A model generated the notes under the pieces. It saw only the letters and a program-made list of their open reading frames with translations, was not told the origin of the DNA and did not search any database. From contig CAYVOK010000014.1 of NCBI GenBank assembly GCA_964453335.1, positions 28,360-92,359 of the forward strand: a DNA stretch of 64,000 nucleotides, in the 5' to 3' direction. The first letter of the stretch is position 1; each line of letters begins with the position of its first letter. This stretch comes from VGBO01 sp964453335. GTDB lineage: Bacteria > Actinomycetota > Acidimicrobiia > Acidimicrobiales > CAIXPF01. Made by a program: the position numbers and the translations under genes. Shown piece by piece: positions 1 through 8,092 of this stretch.

Positions 1-1655
1 TACTCGACGCGTACCGGGAGCGCTTCCGCCACATCCTCGTGGACGAGTACCAGGACACGAACAGCGTGCAGAACGAGCTGGTGCTGCAGCTCGGCGCGAA
101 GCACCGTGACGTGTGCGTCGTGGGCGACAGCGACCAGTCGATCTACACGTTCCGCGGCGCCGACATCCGCAACATCCTCGAGTTCGAGCAGGCGTTCCCC
201 GACGCGACGGTCGTGGTCCTCGACCAGAACTACCGCTCGACCCAGACGATCCTCGACGCAGCGAACGCCCTGATCGCCCGGAACCTGTCCCGTCGTCCGA
301 AGGACCTGTGGACCGACGCCGGATCGGGGGAGCGGATCGTCCGGTTCCATGCGACCGATGAGACCGACGAGGCCCGCTGGGTGTGCCGACAGCTGAGCAC
401 GCTGCACGAGGGCGGGGACGCACGCTGGGACGAGATGGCGGTCTTCTACCGCACGAACGCGCAGTCCCGGGTCGTCGAGGACCAGCTCATGCGGTCGGGA
501 ATCCCCTACCGCGTGGTCGGCGGCACCCGGTTCTACGACCGGCGTGAGGTGAAGGACGCGCTCGCCTACCTGCGCGTCGTCGCGAACCCCGACGACGAGG
601 TGTCGGTGAAGCGCATCGTGAACGTGCCGCGGCGCGGGATCGGTGACACGACGATCGCCCGGTTCGACGCGTACGCCCGGGCCAACGACCTGTCGTTCCT
701 GTCGGCGCTGCGACGTTGGGACGATGTCGGCGCCACCGGCCGTGCGGCGAAGGCGGTGGCCTCCTTCGTCGGGCTGCTCGACGATCTCGGGGACCTCGTC
801 GTCGACGGCCCGGCAGCGGTGCTCGAGGCGGCGTTGCGACGCTCCGGGTATCTCGACGAGCTCGAGGCCGAGGGGAGCGTCGAGTCCGACGGTCGGATCG
901 AGAACCTGGCCGAACTGCTCGGCGTCGCCGCCGAGCACGAGAGCGTCGACGAGTTCCTCGAACAGGTCGCCCTCGTCGCGGACGTCGACGTGCTGCGTGC
1001 CGAGGGTGCGGGCCTCGCCGGACGCGGCCCGTCGGACGGGTCCGAGGTGACGCTCATGACGCTGCACGCAGCGAAGGGCCTCGAGTTCCCGATCGTGTTC
1101 CTCGTCGGGCTCGAGGAAGGCGTGTTCCCGCACCTCCGCTCGATCGCCGATCCGGATCAGATCGAGGAGGAGCGTCGGCTCGCGTACGTGGGCATCACCC
1201 GGGCACGGGAACGGCTGCACCTGACCCACGCCTGGAGCCGCATGCTCTTCGGCACGACGCAGTACAACCCCCCGAGCCGGTTCCTCGAGGAGATCCCCGC
1301 AGACCTCGTCCGCAGCGAGGGGGCGACCGGCGGGTCGGGATTCGGTGAGTGGTCGGGTCGGAGCGTGCGGTCCTTCGGCTCCTACGACCCCGACACCCCG
1401 TCGTGGGCCGACCCCGCTGCCGGGCGGGCACGCATCGTGGACGAGGCACTCCGCGCCCGACCGCCCGAACCGCCGTCGACGCCGGCGACGACCCTCGGCC
1501 TGCGGGTGGGTGACGACGTCCGCCACCCGAAGTTCGGTGAGGGCGTGATCGTGGGGATCGAGGGTGCGGGTGACAAGGCCGTCGCCACCGTGCGGTTCCC
1601 CGGTGCCGGCGAACGACAGCTCCTGCTGTCGTGGGCCCCGCTCGAGAAGCTCTGA
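1..1655 (+). CDS. pcrA: ATP-dependent DNA helicase PcrA/UvrD, C-terminal part
   Basis: Superfamily 1A 3'-5' DNA helicase of nucleotide-excision and recombination repair, cytoplasmic. The frame is open from base 3, so the N-terminal part (Walker A) lies before the window and about 550 residues are visible of a usual 720-800. Seen in order: the Walker B motif VDEYQDTN, GDSDQSIYTFRGAD (motif III region), NYRST (motif IV), TLHAAKGLEF (motif V) and the motif VI region RLAYVGITRARERL. The last ~50 residues (VGDDVRHPKFGEGVIVG and following) match the Tudor-like tail typical of PcrA that contacts RNA polymerase, which favours PcrA over RecB-like or Rep-like relatives. The initiation codon is not in the window. 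Confidence 0.95.
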   Translation, partial: LDAYRERFRHILVDEYQDTNSVQNELVLQLGAKHRDVCVVGDSDQSIYTFRGADIRNILEFEQAFPDATVVVLDQNYRSTQTILDAANALIARNLSRRPKDLWTDAGSGERIVRFHATDETDEARWVCRQLSTLHEGGDARWDEMAVFYRTNAQSRVVEDQLMRSGIPYRVVGGTRFYDRREVKDALAYLRVVANPDDEVSVKRIVNVPRRGIGDTTIARFDAYARANDLSFLSALRRWDDVGATGRAAKAVASFVGLLDDLGDLVVDGPAAVLEAALRRSGYLDELEAEGSVESDGRIENLAELLGVAAEHESVDEFLEQVALVADVDVLRAEGAGLAGRGPSDGSEVTLMTLHAAKGLEFPIVFLVGLEEGVFPHLRSIADPDQIEEERRLAYVGITRARERLHLTHAWSRMLFGTTQYNPPSRFLEEIPADLVRSEGATGGSGFGEWSGRSVRSFGSYDPDTPSWADPAAGRARIVDEALRARPPEPPSTPATTLGLRVGDDVRHPKFGEGVIVGIEGAGDKAVATVRFPGAGERQLLLSWAPLEKL

Positions 1656-1665
1656 CCGGCGCCGT

Positions 1666-2202
1666 TCAGCGGCCCGACACGACCACGCTGCTCGACGTCG
1701 TCGCCCCGGGACGGGTCGTCGTCGCACGTGCCTCGGCGTTCAGGTCGACGACGATGCTGCCGTCCACGACCTCCACCGGGTACTGCTGCAGGCCGGCGCC
1801 GTCCGGAGGGAACGTGGCTCCCCCGCAGTCGGTGGTCTCGGCGAAGACCTCCCGGTCGGCGTCCCAGCGCAGCGCGCAGTCGCGCTCGGCGCCGGGTCGG
1901 CGGGCCTCGAAGGCGACCCAGCCCGATTCGGGGTCCTCGCTCAGGTGGTTGAGGATCATGTCGCGGGTGCCGCCGGCGACGTCGGAGTAGAGGATCGGCC
2001 CGCGGTCGTCGATCTCCGCGGCGATGCGGTCGACGCGTCCGGCGTCGAAGCGTTCGTCACCGAGCCGGATCGTGACGTCGCCCGACCTGTTCGACACCAG
2101 GTTCAGGAACAGCAGCACACCGCCGACGAGGACGACGAGCGCCATGACGACCATGACGATCGCCCGCACCTCACCTGCTGCCGTTCGCCGCCCTACCGGC
2201 AC
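1666..2202 (-). CDS. Membrane-anchored protein with degenerate Rieske-like domain
   Basis: 178 residues from a GTG start. One membrane segment (about residues 15-37) follows a short basic N-terminus, so most of the protein should face outwards. The C-terminal half has the sequence rhythm of a Rieske [2Fe-2S] domain: C109-A-L-R-W-D, then D-C126-G-G-A-T-F, then LQQYPVEVVDG and a terminal VVDL. The cluster ligands are mostly lost: the first CxH reads C-A-L and the second CxxH reads C-G-G-A. It therefore probably cannot bind a cluster, and the two remaining Cys could form a disulfide. It converges tail-to-tail with pcrA, 10 bp apart. The function is unknown; the Rieske relation is my reading of the pattern. 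Confidence 0.6.
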   Translation of the reverse strand: MPVGRRTAAGEVRAIVMVVMALVVLVGGVLLFLNLVSNRSGDVTIRLGDERFDAGRVDRIAAEIDDRGPILYSDVAGGTRDMILNHLSEDPESGWVAFEARRPGAERDCALRWDADREVFAETTDCGGATFPPDGAGLQQYPVEVVDGSIVVDLNAEARATTTRPGATTSSSVVVSGR

Positions 2203-2233
2203 AGCGGATTGCCCCGTGTCGAACCCACGCCCC

Positions 2234-2239
2234 TAGTAT
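2234..2239 (+). promoter_or_regulatory. -10 element TAGTAT, leaderless promoter
   Basis: TAGTAT ends 7 nt before the ATG at 2247 and no Shine-Dalgarno lies between them. Transcription would start at or next to the A of the ATG. Confidence 0.6.
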
Positions 2240-2246
2240 CCCCGCC

Positions 2247-2663
2247 ATGCAACGCCGGTACCGAGTCGTGGTGGCGAAGCCCGGTCTCGACGGGCACGAC
2301 CGGGGCGTCAAGATCATCGCCCGTGCCCTGCGTGACGCCGGGTTCGAGGTCATCTACACGGGTCTGTTCCAGACACCGGAGCAGGTCGCCGAGGCGGTGC
2401 TCCAGGAGGATGCCGACGCCTGCGGGCTGTCCGTGCTCTCCGGTGCACACCAGACCCTGTTCCCCCGTGTCGTCGACGAGCTGCGTGCCCGCGGTCTCGG
2501 CGACGTCGTGGTCTTCGGGGGTGGCATCATCCCCGAGGCCGACATCCCGTCGTTGCTCGAGAAGGGCGTCACCGGGGTGTTCACGCCCGGTGCGTCGATC
2601 GACAGCATCACCGGATGGCTGGAAGAAACGCTCGACGCCCGCGAAGCGGCGTCGGCGTCGTAG
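2247..2663 (+). CDS. Methylmalonyl-CoA mutase family, cobalamin-binding subunit
   Basis: 138-residue stand-alone B12-binding domain of the methylmalonyl-CoA/isobutyryl-CoA mutase type. DGHDRG (residues 15-20) is the DxHxxG motif whose His ligates cobalt from below. LSVLSGAH and VVFGGGIIP are the nucleotide-tail binding loops of the Rossmann-like fold. With a separate catalytic large subunit it would carry out radical isomerisation of acyl-CoAs such as (R)-methylmalonyl-CoA to succinyl-CoA. No large subunit is in this window. sucC begins 37 bp downstream, so the likely product, succinyl-CoA, is the substrate of the next two genes. The isomerised acyl-CoA cannot be told from this domain alone. 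Confidence 0.88.
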   Translation: MQRRYRVVVAKPGLDGHDRGVKIIARALRDAGFEVIYTGLFQTPEQVAEAVLQEDADACGLSVLSGAHQTLFPRVVDELRARGLGDVVVFGGGIIPEADIPSLLEKGVTGVFTPGASIDSITGWLEETLDAREAASAS

Positions 2664-2700
2664 TCGCAATCGCTCATCGCACACACGGAGGCCACGACGA

Positions 2701-3843
2701 GTGGACCTGTACGAGTATCAAGGCAAGCAGTTCTTCGCCCGGTTCGGGATCCCGGTCTCGGCCGGTGACGTGGCCCGGACGCCGGACGAGGCGGTCGCCA
2801 TCGGCGAACGGGTGGGTTACCCCGTCGTCGTGAAGGCGCAGGTCCAGGTGGGTGGTCGCGGCAAGGCCGGCGGCATCAAGCTGGCGAACGACGCCACCGA
2901 GGTCCGCACCCATGCGACGAACATCCTCGGCATGGACATCAAGGGCCACACGGTGCACATCGTGTGGGTCGAACGGGCCTCCGACATCGCGGAGGAGTAC
3001 TACGCGTCGTTCACGCTCGACCGTTCGGCGAAGAAGCACCTCGGCATGCTGTCCGCGCAGGGCGGCGTCGAGATCGAGGCGGTCGCCGAGAAGGATCCGG
3101 ACGCCATCGCCAAGATCTGGATCGATCCGGTCGAGGGCCTCACTGCGGCCGCTGCCCGGTCGTGGGTCGGTGCGGCGAAGCTGAACCCGGCGGCGGTCGA
3201 CGGCACCGTCGACATCCTCCAGAAGCTCTACCGGGCCTACACCGAGGGTGACGCGGATCTCGTCGAGATCAACCCGCTGATCCTGAAGCCGACCGGCGAG
3301 GTCCACGCGCTCGACGCGAAGGTCACCCTCGACGGGAACTCCACGTTCCGCCACGGCGACTACGAGCAGTACGACGAGACCCAGGTCCGGGACGAGCGCG
3401 AGAAGCAGGCGCACGCGAAGGGGCTGCAGTACGTCGGGCTCGAGGGTTCCGTCGGTGTGATCGCCAACGGTGCGGGTCTCGCCATGTCGACGGTGGACAT
3501 CGTGAACCAGGTCGGCGGCAAGCCGGCGAACTTCCTCGACATCGGCGGCGGCTCCAACGCCACCGTCATGGCGGGGGCGCTCGAGGTCATCAACAACGAC
3601 CCGAACGTCCGGTCGATCTTCATCAACATCTTCGGCGGCATCACCAAGGGCGAGGAGGTGGCGAACGGCATCGTCCAGGCCCTGCAGAACGTGCAGATCG
3701 ACGCGCCGATCGTGATCCGCCTCGACGGCACGAACGCCGAGCAGGGTCGCGAGATCCTGCAGCCGCACCTGTCCGACAAGTTGCAGATGGCGCCCGACAT
3801 GATCTCGGCCGCCCGTCTCGCCGTCCAGCTCGCGGCACGCTGA
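2701..3843 (+). CDS. sucC: Succinate-CoA ligase (ADP-forming) beta subunit
   Basis: 380 residues. Interconverts succinyl-CoA and succinate with substrate-level formation of ATP or GTP in the TCA cycle, as a complex with SucD. The start is GTG at 2701, supported by GGAG at 2687-2690 and by the family N-terminus (M)DLYEYQGKQ. The N-terminal ATP-grasp domain shows VVKAQVQVGGRGKAGG, and ADLVEINPL carries the metal-binding Glu-Asn. The C-terminal ligase domain contains FLDIGGGSNA and INIFGGI. The sequence upstream is also open in this frame, but those codons lie over the mutase subunit gene and are not part of this protein. It sits between the B12 subunit gene and sucD in one unit. Confidence 0.97.
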   Translation: MDLYEYQGKQFFARFGIPVSAGDVARTPDEAVAIGERVGYPVVVKAQVQVGGRGKAGGIKLANDATEVRTHATNILGMDIKGHTVHIVWVERASDIAEEYYASFTLDRSAKKHLGMLSAQGGVEIEAVAEKDPDAIAKIWIDPVEGLTAAAARSWVGAAKLNPAAVDGTVDILQKLYRAYTEGDADLVEINPLILKPTGEVHALDAKVTLDGNSTFRHGDYEQYDETQVRDEREKQAHAKGLQYVGLEGSVGVIANGAGLAMSTVDIVNQVGGKPANFLDIGGGSNATVMAGALEVINNDPNVRSIFINIFGGITKGEEVANGIVQALQNVQIDAPIVIRLDGTNAEQGREILQPHLSDKLQMAPDMISAARLAVQLAAR

Positions 3844-3873
3844 GCGGAACGACCTCAGGAACGGAGCAGAACG

Positions 3874-4758
3874 ATGAGCATCTTCGTCGACGAGAACACC
3901 AAGGTCGTCTATCAGGGCCTCACCGGTTCGCAGGGCCGGTACTACGGCCTGCTGAACCGGGCGTACGGCACCCAGGTGGTGGCCGGCACGAACCCGAAGA
4001 AGGCGGGCGAGGACATCGAGGGCATCCCGATCTTCGCGTCGGTCGCCGACGCGGTCCGGGAGACCGGTGCGAACGCGTCGTGCATCTTCATCCCCGCCCC
4101 CGGTGTGCGTGACGCCGTGCTCGAGGCCGCCGAGGGCGGCGTCGAGTTCATCGCGTGCATCACCGAGGGCGTCCCGGCGCACGACGAGGCCTGGTTCTTC
4201 AACAAGCTGAAGCGGGACTTCCCGAAGGTCCGCCTCCTCGGACCGAACTGCCCCGGGATCATCAGCCCCGGGAAGTGCAACATCGGCATCACGGCCGGGC
4301 ACATCGCCAAGCCGGGCGGCCCGGTGGGCATCGTGTCCCGTTCGGGCACGCTCACCTACCAGGCGCTCTACGAACTGCAGCAGAAGGGCATCGGCGTCAC
4401 GACCTGTGTCGGCATCGGTGGCGACCCCGTCCCCGGGACGTCGTTCATCGACTGCCTCGAGGCGTTCGAGGCCGATCCGGAGACCAAGGCCGTCATGATG
4501 ATCGGTGAGATCGGTGGCACCGCCGAGGAGGAGGCCGCGGCCTTCATCAAGGCGAACATGTCGAAGCCGGTCGCCTGCTACGTCGCCGGGGTCACCGCCC
4601 CGGCCGGCAAGAAGATGGGTCACGCCGGGGCGATCGTCTCGGGTGGCAAGGGCACTGCCGCCGCCAAGATGGAGGCGCTGCGCGATGCCGGGGCGCTCGT
4701 CGGGAACAACCCGACCGAGGCCGGCGAGCTCATGGCCGGGATCGTCGCCAAGCTCTGA
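3874..4758 (+). CDS. sucD: Succinate-CoA ligase alpha subunit
   Basis: 294 residues, the usual length. The N-terminal CoA-binding Rossmann domain shows GLTGSQGRYYGL and GTNPKKAG. LGPNCPGII and GIVSRSGTLTY are conserved family loops. The phosphohistidine is in MGHAGAIVSGGKGTA near residue 249. A GGAG site (3861-3864) precedes the ATG, and the gap to sucC is 30 bp. A strong hairpin follows 22 bp after the stop, so the mutase subunit-sucC-sucD unit probably ends here. Confidence 0.97.
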   Translation: MSIFVDENTKVVYQGLTGSQGRYYGLLNRAYGTQVVAGTNPKKAGEDIEGIPIFASVADAVRETGANASCIFIPAPGVRDAVLEAAEGGVEFIACITEGVPAHDEAWFFNKLKRDFPKVRLLGPNCPGIISPGKCNIGITAGHIAKPGGPVGIVSRSGTLTYQALYELQQKGIGVTTCVGIGGDPVPGTSFIDCLEAFEADPETKAVMMIGEIGGTAEEEAAAFIKANMSKPVACYVAGVTAPAGKKMGHAGAIVSGGKGTAAAKMEALRDAGALVGNNPTEAGELMAGIVAKL

Positions 4759-4779
4759 CGCGACACCCACGGATGTGCA

Positions 4780-4807
4780 CGGAGGGCGGCCCACGGGCCG
4801 CCCTCCG
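4780..4807 (+). terminator. Strong hairpin terminator after sucD
   Basis: GGAGGGCGGCCC (4781-4792) pairs perfectly with GGGCCGCCCTCC (4795-4806), extended by C4780:G4807, around the AC at 4793-4794. There is no U-tract, as is common in actinobacteria. It separates the sucCD unit from the purH promoter. Confidence 0.7.
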
Positions 4808-4822
4808 GCGCGTCCCGGGCAC

Positions 4823-4828
4823 TACGGT
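4823..4828 (+). promoter_or_regulatory. -10 element TACGGT, leaderless promoter of purH
   Basis: TACGGT ends exactly 6 nt before the GTG start of purH at 4835. There is no ribosome-binding site. Confidence 0.6.
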
Positions 4829-4834
4829 GCTCCC

Positions 4835-6361
4835 GTGCCCACCGCATTGCTGTCCGTGTTCGACAAGACCGGCGTCGTCGAGTTCGGCCGGGAACTGGCG
4901 GATCTCGGCTGGCGACTCGTCTCGAGCGGCGGGACGGCGTCGGCCCTCGCCGCGGCCGGGATCGAGGTCACCGACGTCGCCGATCTGACCGGCTACCCGG
5001 CGATGCTCGGACACCGGGTCGTTACGCTGCACCCGAAGGTGCACGGCGGGATCCTGGCCGACCGGTCCGATCCGTCCCACGTCGCCGACCTCGCGACCTA
5101 CGGCATCGATGCGATCGACCTGGTCGTCGTGAACCTGTACCCGTTCCGGTCGAACCCGTCGATCGACCTGATCGACGTCGGCGGTCCGGCGATGGTGCGC
5201 GGTGCGGCGAAGAACCACGGGTCGGTCGGTGTCGTCACTGATCCCGCCCAGTACCCGGTCGTGCTCGCCGAACTCCGGGCGTCCGGTGTGTTGTCGGCGA
5301 CGACCCGCCGGTCGCTCGCCCGGGCCGCGTTCGCGCACACCGCCGCGTACGACGCCGCGATCGTCGGCTGGTTCGACGAGGTCAACCGCGCGGTCGCGGG
5401 TGCGGACGCCGACCCGCTGCCCCCGACGCTCCACCTGGCGCTCGAGCGGGCCCAGGACCTGCGCTACGGCGAGAACCCGCACCAGGTCGGTGCCCGCTAC
5501 CGGACGATGGGGGTCGAGACGCCGAGCTGGTGGGACACCGCCGTCCAGCACGGTGGCAAGGAGCTGTCGTACCTGAACCTGTACGACGCCGAGGCCGCGT
5601 GGCGTCTGGTCTGGTCTCTCGGTGAGGATCCCGCGGCGGTCGTGATCAAGCACGCGAACCCCTGCGGCGCAGCGGTCGCCGCCGACGTGACGGCGGCATA
5701 CGTCGCAGCGAACGCGGCGGATCCGGTGTCGGCGTTCGGTGGGATCGTCGCGGTGAACCGTCCGCTCCCCGTCGCGCTGGCCGAGGCGCTCGCGCCGGTG
5801 TTCACCGAGGTGGTGATCGCCCCGTCGTTCGAGCCCGGCGCGCTCGAGGTCCTCACCGCGAAGAAGAACCTGCGGGTGCTCGAGGCACCGAAGCCGTCCG
5901 AGGACTCGCTGACGGTGCGCACGATCGACGGTGGTCTGCTGGTGCAGACGCCGGACCGGGTGAGCTGGGACCGTGCGGCGTTCCGGGTCGTCACCCGGCG
6001 CGCCCCGACGGAGGCGGAGTGGCGCGACCTCGAGGTCGCGTGGCGGGTGTGCGCGTCGGTCACGTCGAACACGATCGTGCTGGTCAAGGACGGCTGTGCG
6101 GTCGGCATCGGAGCCGGACAGCAGAACCGCCGTGACGCGGGCCGGATCGCGGCGGAGAAGGCCGCAGGTCGGGCGGTCGGCGGCGCGTGTGCATCGGATG
6201 CGTTCTTCCCGTTCCGTGACGGGCTCGACGCCGCGGCCGAGGCCGGGGCGACGGCGGTGATCCAGCCGGGTGGTTCGGTCCGTGACGACGAGGTGATCGC
6301 CGCCGCCGACGAGGCCGGCATGGCGATGGTGTTCACCGGCGAACGCCATTTCCGCCACTGA
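4835..6361 (+). CDS. purH: Bifunctional AICAR formyltransferase/IMP cyclohydrolase
   Basis: 508 residues; performs the last two steps of IMP synthesis (10-formyl-THF dependent formylation of AICAR, then ring closure). The start is GTG at 4835: the product begins (M)PTALLSVFDKTGVVEF, the standard PurH N-terminus, and a leaderless -10 lies just upstream. The N-terminal MGS-like cyclohydrolase domain spans about residues 1-190 (SSGGTA, GYPAMLGHRVVTLHPKVHGG). In the transformylase domain RYGENPHQ and the catalytic KHANPCGAA are intact. purN is not adjacent. folD follows after 13 bp and supplies its folate cofactor. Confidence 0.96.
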   Translation: MPTALLSVFDKTGVVEFGRELADLGWRLVSSGGTASALAAAGIEVTDVADLTGYPAMLGHRVVTLHPKVHGGILADRSDPSHVADLATYGIDAIDLVVVNLYPFRSNPSIDLIDVGGPAMVRGAAKNHGSVGVVTDPAQYPVVLAELRASGVLSATTRRSLARAAFAHTAAYDAAIVGWFDEVNRAVAGADADPLPPTLHLALERAQDLRYGENPHQVGARYRTMGVETPSWWDTAVQHGGKELSYLNLYDAEAAWRLVWSLGEDPAAVVIKHANPCGAAVAADVTAAYVAANAADPVSAFGGIVAVNRPLPVALAEALAPVFTEVVIAPSFEPGALEVLTAKKNLRVLEAPKPSEDSLTVRTIDGGLLVQTPDRVSWDRAAFRVVTRRAPTEAEWRDLEVAWRVCASVTSNTIVLVKDGCAVGIGAGQQNRRDAGRIAAEKAAGRAVGGACASDAFFPFRDGLDAAAEAGATAVIQPGGSVRDDEVIAAADEAGMAMVFTGERHFRH

Positions 6362-6374
6362 GGGAAGGACGACG

Positions 6375-7235
6375 ATGACGGCCCAGTTGCTCGACGGTGA
6401 GGCGGTCGCCGCGCGGATCCGGGAGGACGTGCGCCGCCGGGTGGAGGCGTTGGCGGCGCGCGGTGTGCGCCCCGGTCTCGGCACGGTGCTCGTCGGCGAC
6501 GACGGGCCGAGTGCGAACTACGTCGCCATGAAGCACCGCGACTGCGAAGAGGTCGGCATCGCGTCCGTGCACGAGCACCTCCCGGCGTCGGCGTCGCAGG
6601 CCGACGTGGCGGCGGTGGTGGCGCGGCTGAACGCCGATCCCGCGGTCCACGCCTATCTGATGCAGTACCCGTTCCCGCCCGGACTCGACTTCGCCGCGGC
6701 GCTGCTCGCCGTCGACCCGGACAAGGACGTCGACGGGCTGCACCCGACGAACCTCGGTCGACTGGTGATGGGGGAGCCGGGCCCGCGCCCCTGCACCCCG
6801 GTCGGCATCCAGCGGCTCCTCGCCGCGTACGGGATCGAGCTCGCCGGGCGGCACGTCGTCATCCTCGGTCGGGGGCTCACGATCGGCCGACCGCTCGCGA
6901 ACCTGCTGGCGCTCAAGGAGCCACACGCGAACGCGGCGGTGACCGTCGTCCACACGGGGGTCGCCGACCTCGGGTCATACCTCCGTCAGGCGGACGTCGT
7001 CGTCGCAGCAGCGGGTTCGCCCGGTGTCGTCACCGCGTCGATGGTCCGCCCCGGCGCGGTGGTCGTCGGTGCCGGCGTGTCCTTCGAGGGACGCAAGCTC
7101 CTCTCCGACGTCGCCGACGACGTCGCCGAGGTGGCGTCGTGGATCACCCCGCGTATCGGGGGGGTCGGTCCGATGACCCGGGCGATGCTCCTGCAGAACT
7201 GCGTCGACGCAGCCGAACGGGCGGCTGCACGGTGA
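6375..7235 (+). CDS. folD: Methylene-THF dehydrogenase/methenyl-THF cyclohydrolase
   Basis: 286 residues. Interconverts 5,10-methylene-THF and 10-formyl-THF with NADP, in the cytoplasm. The start is ATG behind GGGAAGGA. YVAMKHRDC contains the catalytic Tyr and Lys. DVDGLHPTNLGRL and PCTPVGI are family signatures. The NADP-binding loop reads ILGRGLTIGRP, with Gly where many FolD have Ser (GRS). It lies in the purH-folD-metF operon: it makes formyl donor for PurH and shares methylene-THF with MetF. Its stop overlaps the GTG of metF. Confidence 0.95.
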   Translation: MTAQLLDGEAVAARIREDVRRRVEALAARGVRPGLGTVLVGDDGPSANYVAMKHRDCEEVGIASVHEHLPASASQADVAAVVARLNADPAVHAYLMQYPFPPGLDFAAALLAVDPDKDVDGLHPTNLGRLVMGEPGPRPCTPVGIQRLLAAYGIELAGRHVVILGRGLTIGRPLANLLALKEPHANAAVTVVHTGVADLGSYLRQADVVVAAAGSPGVVTASMVRPGAVVVGAGVSFEGRKLLSDVADDVAEVASWITPRIGGVGPMTRAMLLQNCVDAAERAAAR

Positions 7236-8083
7236 CAGGCCACGTGCGCGAGCGGCTCGGCGGCGCACCGACCCTCTCCTTCGAGTTCTTCCCCCCGAAG
7301 ACGGACGACGCGGAGTCGACGCTGCGGGCGACGCTGCGCACGCTCGGCGCCCTGCGCCCGGCGTTCGTGTCGATCACCTACGGCGCGGGGGGTTCCGACG
7401 CCGCCCGCACCCGGGACCTCGTCGTCGACCTCACCGCACACGGGGACGTGCCGACGATGGCGCACCTCACCTGCATGGGGCACACCCGGGCGCAGCTCCG
7501 GACGCTGCTCGAGGACTACCGGGCGCATGGTGTGGTGAACATCCTGGCGCTCGGTGGGGACCCGCCCGCTGACGGCAGCCCGGTGACCGGCGAGTTCCGG
7601 TACGCGTCCGAGCTCGTCGACCTCGTGCGGGAGACCGGCGACTTCAGCGTCGGCGTCGCCGCGTTCCCCGAGCTGCACCCGCGCTCGGAGACGACCGACG
7701 ACGACCGTCGGTACCTCGCCGCGAAGCTCGGGCGTGCCGATTTCGGCATCACCCAGTTCTTCTTCGATCCGGTGCCGTACTTCCGGATGCTCGAGGACCT
7801 CGACGCGGTCGGGTGCTCGGTCCCGGTGCTCCCCGGGATCATGCCGGTCACCACCCCGGCGTCGGTGCGCCGGTTCGCTGCGATGAACGGCAGTCGTGTC
7901 CCGCCGGCGCTGTTCGAACGGCTCGAGGCAGCGACGCCGGCCGATCGGCTGGCGATCGCGGTCGACCATGCGACTGCGCTGGCCCGGCGTCTGCTCGACG
8001 GTGGCGCGCCCGGCATCCACCTGTACACGTTGAACCGTGCCGACGCGGCGGAGCCGATCGCCCGGGCGCTCGGGTTCGGCTGA
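7232..8083 (+). CDS. metF: 5,10-methylenetetrahydrofolate reductase
   Basis: 283 residues. FAD-dependent reduction of methylene-THF to 5-methyl-THF, the methyl donor for methionine. The start is the GTG of a GTGA overlap with folD; the product starts (M)TGHVRERLGG and soon reaches LSFEFFPPKTDDAE, with the active-site Glu. ILALGGDPP and FGITQFFFDP are conserved family motifs, and the length is normal for bacterial MetF. Translation is probably coupled to folD. It ends 10 bp from the convergent P450 gene. Confidence 0.95.
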   Translation: MTGHVRERLGGAPTLSFEFFPPKTDDAESTLRATLRTLGALRPAFVSITYGAGGSDAARTRDLVVDLTAHGDVPTMAHLTCMGHTRAQLRTLLEDYRAHGVVNILALGGDPPADGSPVTGEFRYASELVDLVRETGDFSVGVAAFPELHPRSETTDDDRRYLAAKLGRADFGITQFFFDPVPYFRMLEDLDAVGCSVPVLPGIMPVTTPASVRRFAAMNGSRVPPALFERLEAATPADRLAIAVDHATALARRLLDGGAPGIHLYTLNRADAAEPIARALGFG

Positions 8084-8092
8084 ACGCCGCCC

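Noticed and set aside
2674..4794. 706-codon minus-strand frame over sucCD
   Set aside because: sucC and sucD on the plus strand are certain; the opposite frame is a product of high GC in third codon positions. Its translation is low-complexity, rich in Arg, Val and Asp.
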